From contig JAJRWW010000233.1 of NCBI GenBank assembly GCA_024276595.1, forward strand, positions 1-5,016: a stretch of DNA of 5,016 nucleotides, given 5' to 3'. The notes below the pieces were generated by a model. It saw nothing but the letters and a program-made list of their open reading frames with translations, was not told where the DNA came from and did no database searches. This DNA is from Myxococcota bacterium. GTDB taxonomy: Bacteria; Myxococcota_A; Polyangia; HGW-17; JAJRWW01. Positions 1 to 5,016 of this stretch are shown here, one piece after another. Position 1 is the first letter of the stretch. Each line of letters starts with the position of its first letter. A program made the position numbers and the translations under genes.

Positions 1-675
1 ATCGGGGCCCTCGTCCTCGTCAGTGCGAGCGAGGAGCATCGCCGGCACCATGAGGCCCACTCCCACCACGAGGGCAATGTCGGCGATGTTGAAGGCGGGC
101 CAGGGCCAGACCAGCCTCAGGCTGGGGGTCAGCCAGACCCAGATGAAGTCGGTCACCTCGCCGTGGAGTATCCTGTCGATGAGGTTGCCCACCGCCCCGC
201 CCGCCACCAGGGCCAGCGCCCAGACAAAGAGCCTGGAGCTGCTCTCCGGCCGCCGCAGGAGGTAGTAGATGAGCGCCAGGGCCAGGAGGCCGATGATGGA
301 CAGAAACACCCGCGAGCCAGCGGTGTCATTGAAGAGCCCGAAGGCTGCGCCCGGATTGAACGAGAGGATGAACCACATCCTGGGCCCGGGTCTGTCCCCC
401 AGGACCTTTACGAAGGACCTCTTGCCGTCCCGCCTCACGGGCTGGATCTTCTGCTTGCCCCGGGTGGGATCGTAGGGGTGCACACGGTAGCGCTTGCCCG
501 AGGGCGTCTTGAGGACCTCGCCCTTGGCGTACATCTCCGGGCTCTCGGTGAACAGGGCGTGACGCTGGGTGGCGGTCAGCAGGCTGGACCGGGCCCAGAT
601 CTTGGTGGCCTGGTCAGAGATCAACACCCCCAGCCCGGCGCAGCCCACAATGAGCAGCTTCTGCTTCAGCTTCAC
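1..675 (-). CDS. lspA: Lipoprotein signal peptidase (signal peptidase II), 3' end beyond window
   Basis: This is the inner-membrane aspartyl protease that removes the signal peptide from diacylglyceryl-modified prolipoproteins. Reading from GTG at 675 gives 225 residues with no stop before the left edge, so the extreme C-terminus is missing. Family motifs appear in order: SDQATK (20-25), NPGAAFGLF (107-115), GNLIDR (163-168), VTDF with catalytic Asp176, and PAFNIAD with catalytic Asp199. Four hydrophobic segments are visible at about 6-20, 121-140, 149-165 and 196-215, as expected. The start overlaps the ileS stop in GTGA and is preceded by AAGGAG at an 8-nt spacing, which settles it. The oddity is size: Asp21 to Asn107 spans 86 residues where E. 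coli LspA has about 30 (from memory), because of a Lys/Arg-rich insertion at roughly residues 37-95. Another is the acidic tail RTDEDEGPD after the last helix. All catalytic motifs are present, so I expect an active enzyme. Confidence 0.96.
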   Translation of the reverse strand, partial: MKLKQKLLIVGCAGLGVLISDQATKIWARSSLLTATQRHALFTESPEMYAKGEVLKTPSGKRYRVHPYDPTRGKQKIQPVRRDGKRSFVKVLGDRPGPRMWFILSFNPGAAFGLFNDTAGSRVFLSIIGLLALALIYYLLRRPESSSRLFVWALALVAGGAVGNLIDRILHGEVTDFIWVWLTPSLRLVWPWPAFNIADIALVVGVGLMVPAMLLARTDEDEGPD

Positions 676-3494
676 TGGCCTCGCTCCTTCTCCCCACGCG
701 CCGCCGGGGATGTCTCCATGTCGTCCATGGCAGCGAGCACCGCTGCACACCGTCCGCAGACCGTCTGGCTGTCTCCCACGGTCTTGGGATCATGGGTGCG
801 CTTCCAGCAGCGCTGGCACTTGGCGCCGCCGTGCTCGGTCACCACGACCTCCACCTCGTCGCCGGGTGCGTCCTCCAGTGCCACGGAGGAGACGATGAAG
901 TAGTCGTGCAGCAGGTCGGCGCAGGCGTCCAGGTCCGCGCGGAGATCTGGAGGCACCCGCACGGTGACCGCCGCATCCAGGGAGTGGTGCTTGCTCGCCC
1001 TGAAGGGCTCTAGCGCCTGGGTAACCGCGGATCGCACGGTGAGCATGGACTCGAATCGGGCCCCCAGGGCTGCATCCACCCGCGAGCCGTCGGCCTGCGG
1101 GAAGGACGTCAGGTGGACGCTGTCCGGGTCACCGGGCAGGTGCGGCATGTGCTCCCAGATCTCCTCCGCCGTAAACACCAGCACCGGCGCCATGAGCGCG
1201 GTGTAGGCCCGCAGGATCTCGTACACCACCGTCTGGGCCCCGCGACGGGAGAGCCCCGACGGGGCGTCGCAGTACAGGCGGTCCTTGAGGATGTCCAGGT
1301 ATCGCGCCGACAGGTCCACCGCGGCGTAGTCCACCAGGCCACGGTAGACCTTGTGGAGCTCGTAGGAGTCGTACGCCGCTCCCAGCCGCTCCACGAGCCC
1401 ATGGAGGCGACCCAGGGCCCACCGGTCCACCTCCGCGAGGTGCTCCACCTCCACGAGGTCGGAGCTGGGGTCGAAGTCGGAGAGGTTGCCGAGCAGAAAG
1501 CGCGCCGTGTTTCGGATCCTGCGGTAGCCCTCGGTCAGCCGCTTGAGGATCTCCGGGGAGATGCGGATGTCGTTCCTGTAGTCCTCAGAGGCCACCCACA
1601 GGCGGAATATCTCCGCGCCCTGTCGGCCCAGGATCTTCTCCGGGGGCTCGTAGTTGCGCATGGACTTGGAGTAGGGCTTCCCCTCCTTGTCCACCACGAA
1701 GCCGTGGGTGAGCACCGCCCTGTAGGGAGCCATCCCCCGACCGGCCACCCCCGTGAGCAGCGCCGAGTGGAACCAGCCCCTGTGCTGGTCAGAGCCCTCC
1801 AGGTACAGGTCCACCGGCACCCCCAGGAGCGGGTCCTCCTCGCAGACGGCGGCCCAGCTCACGCCAGACTCGAACCACACGTCCACGATGTCCTCCTCCT
1901 TGCGGAAGCTGGTGGAGCCACAGGCCGCGCAGGCGGCTCCCTCCGGCGCCAGCTCGGCGGGCGAACGGGCAAACCAGGCGTCCGAGCCCTCCTCGCCGAA
2001 GAGCTCTGCCGCCCGCCGGGCGAGGGCTGCGCTGACCAGGGGCTCCCCGCACTCCTCGCAGTACAGGATGGGCAGGGGCACACCCCAGGCCCGCTGGCGG
2101 CTGAGGCACCAGTCGGGCCGGCTCGAGACCATGCCGTGAATGCGCTCCCTGCCCCAGCGGGGGATCCAGCGGGTGCGGTCGATCTCCTCCAGGGCCCGCT
2201 GCCGCAGGTCCGCATGGTCCAGCGCCACAAACCACTGGGGTGTGGCGCGGAACACGATGGGCTCCTTGCAACGCCAGCAGTGGGGGTAGGAGTGGCTTAT
2301 GGTCAGGTCCAGCGGGCTCAGCAGCGCGCCCGCGTCGCCGAGGTCCTTCATCACGGCTGGGTTGGCCCTGTGCACCATCTGGCCCTGGTAGGCGGGCACC
2401 TCCTCGGTGAAGCAGCCCGAGTCGTCCACCGGCGCGAGGATATCCAGGCCGTGCTCCATCCCCACGGCGTAGTCGTCTGCGCCGTGGCCCGGGGCCGTGT
2501 GCACCAGACCGGTGCCGCTCTCCAGGGTCACGTGGTCGGCAAACCAGACCCTGTAGTCCTGCTCCTCGCGCTCCCCCACCAGCGGGTGCCGGTACTTTCT
2601 CCCCTCCAGCCTGGCCGCCTCCACCACCACCTTGCCCCTGGCCACGAGCCCCGTGTCCGCCAGGAAGCTCTCCACCAGGTCCTCGGCCACGATGAGGCTT
2701 CCCGCCTCCGTGTCCAGCGCCACGTACCTGTACCGGGGCTGCACCACCACCGCCAGGTTGGCCGGGATCGTCCACGGGGTTGTGGTCCATATCACCAGGG
2801 AGACCTGCTTTCCAGCCAGCTCCGGCGCCAGGAAGCCCGGGTCATCGACCAGGTCCAGCTTGACGTAGATGGAAGGAGAGACGTGGTCACCGTACTCCAC
2901 CTCCGCCTCGGCCAGGGCCGTCTTGCAGGAAGCGCACCAGTAGACGGGCTTGCGCCCCCTGTAAAGGTAGCCGCCCTCCATGAGCCGGCCGATCTCCCTC
3001 ACGATGGTCTGCTCGTAGCGCGGCTGAAGGGTGAGGTAGGGCGAGTCCCAGGCGCCGAAGCAGCCCAGCCTCTGAAACTCCTGCCGCTGCTTGTCCACAT
3101 ACCGCAGGGCGTAGTCGCGGCAGCGCTTGCGCACCTCTAGCTTGGACATGCCCTCCCGACGCTCGCCCAGGTCCCGGTCCACCTGAAGCTCGATGGGCAG
3201 CCCGTGACAGTACCAGCCAGGGACGTAGTGGCAAAGGTAGCCGTCCATGGTGCGATGCTTGACCACGATGTCCTTGAGCACCTTGTTGAGGATGTGACCG
3301 TAGTGGATGGACCCGTTGGCGTAGGGAGGCCCGTCGTGCAGCACGAAGCGCGGCCGGTCGGCCCGGGCCTCGAGGATGCGCTCGTACAGACCGCTCTTCG
3401 CCCATCGATCCAGCATGAGCGGCTCGCGCCTGGCCAGGTTGCCGCGCTGGGGGAAGGCTGTCTTGGGCAGGGTCAAGGTGTCTTTCAGCTCCAC
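672..3494 (-). CDS. ileS: Isoleucyl-tRNA synthetase
   Basis: This class Ia synthetase activates isoleucine with ATP and charges tRNA-Ile in the cytoplasm. The 940 residues are close to E. coli IleRS (about 938). In order: the bacterial N-terminus (TLTLPKTAFPQRGNLARREP); the HIGH motif as HYGH (64-67); the first zinc-site region YWCASC (185-190); the CP1 editing domain with WTTTPWTIPAN (236-246) and GTGLVHTAPGHGADDY (327-342), whose His332 and Asp341 match the E. coli editing residues; WCLSRQRAWGVPLP (462-474); a CxxC...CxxC pair (479-482, 522-525); GSDQHRGWF (567-575); and a C-terminal zinc knuckle of Cys893, Cys896, Cys913 and Cys916. The start is GTG with GAGG 7 nt upstream, placed where the homologous N-terminus begins. 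Two catalytic motifs deviate: GWDCHGLP reads GWYCHGLP (Tyr95), and KMSKS reads PYSKS (607-611), which keeps the second lysine (Lys610). The gene is intact, so I expect it to be the housekeeping enzyme. It overlaps lspA by 4 bases. Confidence 0.98.
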   Translation of the reverse strand: MELKDTLTLPKTAFPQRGNLARREPLMLDRWAKSGLYERILEARADRPRFVLHDGPPYANGSIHYGHILNKVLKDIVVKHRTMDGYLCHYVPGWYCHGLPIELQVDRDLGERREGMSKLEVRKRCRDYALRYVDKQRQEFQRLGCFGAWDSPYLTLQPRYEQTIVREIGRLMEGGYLYRGRKPVYWCASCKTALAEAEVEYGDHVSPSIYVKLDLVDDPGFLAPELAGKQVSLVIWTTTPWTIPANLAVVVQPRYRYVALDTEAGSLIVAEDLVESFLADTGLVARGKVVVEAARLEGRKYRHPLVGEREEQDYRVWFADHVTLESGTGLVHTAPGHGADDYAVGMEHGLDILAPVDDSGCFTEEVPAYQGQMVHRANPAVMKDLGDAGALLSPLDLTISHSYPHCWRCKEPIVFRATPQWFVALDHADLRQRALEEIDRTRWIPRWGRERIHGMVSSRPDWCLSRQRAWGVPLPILYCEECGEPLVSAALARRAAELFGEEGSDAWFARSPAELAPEGAACAACGSTSFRKEEDIVDVWFESGVSWAAVCEEDPLLGVPVDLYLEGSDQHRGWFHSALLTGVAGRGMAPYRAVLTHGFVVDKEGKPYSKSMRNYEPPEKILGRQGAEIFRLWVASEDYRNDIRISPEILKRLTEGYRRIRNTARFLLGNLSDFDPSSDLVEVEHLAEVDRWALGRLHGLVERLGAAYDSYELHKVYRGLVDYAAVDLSARYLDILKDRLYCDAPSGLSRRGAQTVVYEILRAYTALMAPVLVFTAEEIWEHMPHLPGDPDSVHLTSFPQADGSRVDAALGARFESMLTVRSAVTQALEPFRASKHHSLDAAVTVRVPPDLRADLDACADLLHDYFIVSSVALEDAPGDEVEVVVTEHGGAKCQRCWKRTHDPKTVGDSQTVCGRCAAVLAAMDDMETSPAARGEKERGQ
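684..689 (-). promoter_or_regulatory. Ribosome binding site of lspA, inside ileS
   Basis: The minus strand reads AAGGAG here, 8 nt upstream of the GTG start of lspA and within the last codons of ileS. With the 4-base GTGA stop/start overlap, this supports translation of lspA by ribosomes finishing ileS as well as by direct initiation. It is the main reason for choosing the GTG at 675 as the start. Confidence 0.8.
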
Positions 3495-3501
3495 GATATG
3501 A

Positions 3502-3505
3502 CCTC
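3502..3505 (-). promoter_or_regulatory. Ribosome binding site of ileS
   Basis: GAGG on the minus strand lies 7 nt before the GTG start at 3494. It sits between two copies of the hexamer ATATCG (minus strand; 3505-3510 and 3494-3499), the second of which overlaps the start codon. The ATAT parts of the two copies could pair weakly and put the site in a loop, but four A-U pairs are unlikely to be stable. Confidence 0.6.
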
Positions 3506-3529
3506 GATATTGCCTCTGGGGTGAGTGGT

Positions 3530-3551
3530 GGGGAGTCGCTCCCCTGTGGGG
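3530..3551 (-). promoter_or_regulatory. Leader hairpin(s) upstream of ileS, two alternative pairings
   Basis: The minus strand contains GGGGAG-CGA-CTCCCC, a perfect 6-bp stem with a 3-nt loop (3530-3544). The GGGG of this stem can instead pair with the preceding CCCC (3548-3551) as CCCC-ACA-GGGG, so the two hairpins exclude each other. A third imperfect hairpin lies just upstream (3555-3569), GACACC-TCA-GGCGTC with one A-C mismatch. No U-run follows, so this is not a typical intrinsic terminator. A role in controlling ileS translation or transcript stability is inference only. Confidence 0.35.
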
Positions 3552-3592
3552 AAGGACGCCTGAGGTGTCGCCGTTGGCTGTGCTCAGCGCGT

Positions 3593-3621
3593 CATTTACT
3601 GCATGATCCGCGGCCTGTCAA
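3593..3621 (-). promoter_or_regulatory. Predicted sigma-70-type promoter for ileS-lspA
   Basis: The minus strand has a perfect TTGACA -35 box (3616-3621), a 17-bp spacer and TAAATG as the -10 box (3593-3598). The -10 matches TATAAT at only three of six positions, but it is a relatively AT-rich spot in very GC-rich DNA. Transcription would start near 3586 and give a leader of about 92 nt before the ileS GTG. The location, in the only intergenic gap and facing ileS, supports the call. Confidence 0.5.
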
Positions 3622-3698
3622 CGAAGGCCCAAACCGGGGCGGGCTGCCGCGAACCCGCTGGCTCCTCTCGACGACCGGGTGCGCGGGCGACAGTGGCG

Positions 3699-5016
3699 CT
3701 ACAGGGCCTTCAAGCGCTCTCTCACCCTGTCGACGTACTTCCCCTGCGGGTCGTACTTGAGGTAGAGCTCGAGGGCTCGCCGGGCCTCCTGGGGACGGCC
3801 CAGGGCCTCCAGGGCAGAGCCCATGAAGAAGTGGGCCATGGGGATCTTGGGGCCGAACTTCTTCAGGGCTCCCCGGGTGATGCGCACCACAGCCCCGTAG
3901 CGCTTGCGCTGCATGGCCCGCTGGGCCCGCATCATCCTGCCCCGCTTGGAGGCGGCCGCCAGCACCTGCCCCCGGGCGGAGATGACCTGGCGGTAAGCGC
4001 GCCTGAAGCCTGGGCTGAAGTGGTCCACCCGCCGTCGGCTGTAGAGCAGGTACGCAAACCGGGCCGCGGCCCTGGCCACCAGCTTCGCCTCGTCCATCTG
4101 GCCGTTGTCCACGTGATCGGAGATCACGAAGCCAAACACCTTCAGGTACAGGTGCGGCGAGCTCATGGCACGCTCCACCACCTGGCCAAAGGCTCGCCGC
4201 CCCTGGCCCCTGGCGTCCTTGCCCCGGCGGAGCACCCGCACGAGCTGCCCTATGTCCATCTCCACCCGGGCCGAGCCCGTGACCAGGTGGATCACCGCGT
4301 CGATGAAGCCCTCCTCCTTCTTGGGGCGCTTGAGGTGGTGCAGCAAGGAAAATGCCTCGCCCATGTCGTCGGCAAGGGCCGCGTGCACCCCCCGCAGAAA
4401 GCGCAGGTCGAAGCTCGGCACGCGCGCCACGCCTCGCAGCCTCGCCAGGGCGCTGATGCGTGCGCGCGCCTGCCGAAGCCTCCCCCCGGCGATGAGCTTG
4501 GCGAGGGACTGCAGCCTCTGGAAGGCGTCGTCCCAGTGGAGCCAGGAGATGGGCATGACAGGCATCCCGGGGAAGTTTCGGCTCCGCTCCAGCCAGTACC
4601 ACATGCGACCGGCCGCCCTGCGGGCCGCGGCGTCGTCGCCCTTGGCCACCCTCTCCTTCACCTGCAGGGCCGCCTCGTGGGACTGCACGAAGTGCCTCCC
4701 CTCGGTGATGTCCATGGAGCGGTTCATCTCCGCCAGCGCCCGGTCGATGTGACCCGACTGCAGGTGCAGCAGCGCCATCATTCTGTGGGTGTCGTAGTAG
4801 AACTTGTCGTAGGAGATGGACCGCGCCAGGGCCCACTTGGCCAGGCTCAGGCTGTGCGCCCGGACGTGGTCCTGTAGCCAGCCGTACCTGCTCTGGACCC
4901 AGGGGCTCTTGACCGGCTTGGCCCCATGGGGGCGCAGGCTTCCCGCCGCCAGGTAGACCACCGACAGGTGGGACCAGGCGCTCTCCGGGTTGGTGTTGTT
5001 CTTGACCGCACGCCGG
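3699..5016 (-). CDS. TPR-like helical-repeat protein, 5' end beyond window
   Basis: The frame is open from the right edge to TAG at 3699-3701, giving 438 residues (first complete codon at 5015). The GTG at 4961 is not a credible start, because the reading frame and repeat-like helical sequence (NPESAWSHLSVVYLAAGSL) continue upstream of it. The clearest tetratricopeptide-type helix pairs are at about residues 76-104 (MMALLHLQSGHIDRALAEMNRSMDI) and 394-424 (HFFMGSALEALGRPQEARRALELYL); weaker ones are near 302-324 and 365-388. The remainder is predicted helical by eye and rich in Arg, Lys and Ala. A Trp-rich patch (WYWLERSRNFPGMPVMPISWLHW, about 139-161) interrupts the pattern. No membrane segment is visible, and any signal peptide would lie outside the window. 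No catalytic motif was recognised. Such proteins usually act as interaction scaffolds, but the partner cannot be named. It is co-oriented with ileS-lspA, 204 bp upstream, and probably a separate unit. Confidence 0.8.
   Translation of the reverse strand, partial: RRAVKNNTNPESAWSHLSVVYLAAGSLRPHGAKPVKSPWVQSRYGWLQDHVRAHSLSLAKWALARSISYDKFYYDTHRMMALLHLQSGHIDRALAEMNRSMDITEGRHFVQSHEAALQVKERVAKGDDAAARRAAGRMWYWLERSRNFPGMPVMPISWLHWDDAFQRLQSLAKLIAGGRLRQARARISALARLRGVARVPSFDLRFLRGVHAALADDMGEAFSLLHHLKRPKKEEGFIDAVIHLVTGSARVEMDIGQLVRVLRRGKDARGQGRRAFGQVVERAMSSPHLYLKVFGFVISDHVDNGQMDEAKLVARAAARFAYLLYSRRRVDHFSPGFRRAYRQVISARGQVLAAASKRGRMMRAQRAMQRKRYGAVVRITRGALKKFGPKIPMAHFFMGSALEALGRPQEARRALELYLKYDPQGKYVDRVRERLKAL

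Noticed and set aside
163..903. A 246-residue plus-strand frame across lspA and the ileS 3' end
   Set aside because: It is opposite two genes with unmistakable family motifs and shows no coding features of its own.
1113..3140. A 675-residue open frame on the plus strand, antisense to ileS
   Set aside because: It lies wholly within ileS, and its translation is rich in His, Val, Leu, Gly and Arg with no recognisable domain. Long antisense frames are expected opposite GC-rich genes, where stop codons are rare.
3495..3600. A T-box riboswitch controlling ileS
   Set aside because: The leader is short and lacks the conserved T-box bulge sequence (AGGGTGG-like) and an anticodon stem. T-boxes are mainly found in Firmicutes and Actinobacteria, which the gene content does not suggest.
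3639..3658. A possible terminator after the TPR-like gene: GCGGG and CCCGC on the minus strand separated by 10 nt
   Set aside because: The stem has only 5 bp, the loop is long and no U-run follows. Chance occurrence at this GC content is likely.
3603..4877. A 424-residue plus-strand frame, and a 414-residue alternative minus-strand frame (3592-4836), over the TPR-like gene
   Set aside because: Both have low-complexity Gly/Ala/Arg/His/Pro composition and no motifs. The frame ending at 3699 has helix-repeat patterning and is open through the window edge, so it is the real one.
4959..4961. GTG as the start of the TPR-like gene
   Set aside because: The frame stays open for 18 more codons to the window edge, the upstream residues continue a helical repeat, and no good Shine-Dalgarno sequence precedes this GTG.

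Overview
The window is GC-rich (about two thirds G+C by eye). All three genes that can be supported lie on the minus strand, so it reads right to left: a 5'-truncated gene for an all-helical TPR-like protein (3699 to the right edge), a 204-bp intergenic gap with a good promoter candidate, complete ileS (isoleucyl-tRNA synthetase, 940 residues), and lspA (lipoprotein signal peptidase) cut by the left edge. The GC content, gram-negative-type LspA and bacterial-type IleRS with a C-terminal zinc knuckle suggest a high-GC proteobacterium-like organism. Myxococcota or another former deltaproteobacterial lineage is my best guess, but it is inference and not proven by any single marker.

ileS and lspA form a tight operon. 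The ileS stop and the lspA GTG start share the four bases GTGA, and a strong Shine-Dalgarno sequence lies inside the ileS 3' end. The same pair sits together in many bacteria. IleRS charges tRNA-Ile in the cytoplasm. LspA cleaves signal peptides from prolipoproteins in the inner membrane. The TPR-like gene is co-oriented upstream but separated by the gap, which carries a TTGACA -35 box 17 bp from a weaker -10 box and a leader of about 92 nt with compact hairpins. The operon therefore probably has its own promoter, although read-through from the TPR gene is possible because no convincing terminator was seen.

I found no new multi-gene system, mobile element, CRISPR array or RNA gene. The unusual content lies within the housekeeping genes. 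IleRS departs from consensus at two normally conserved catalytic sites: GWDCHGLP reads GWYCHGLP, and KMSKS reads PYSKS. LspA carries an extra, strongly basic segment of about 55 residues between its first membrane helix and its NPGAAF motif. The ileS leader can form two mutually exclusive GC hairpins.
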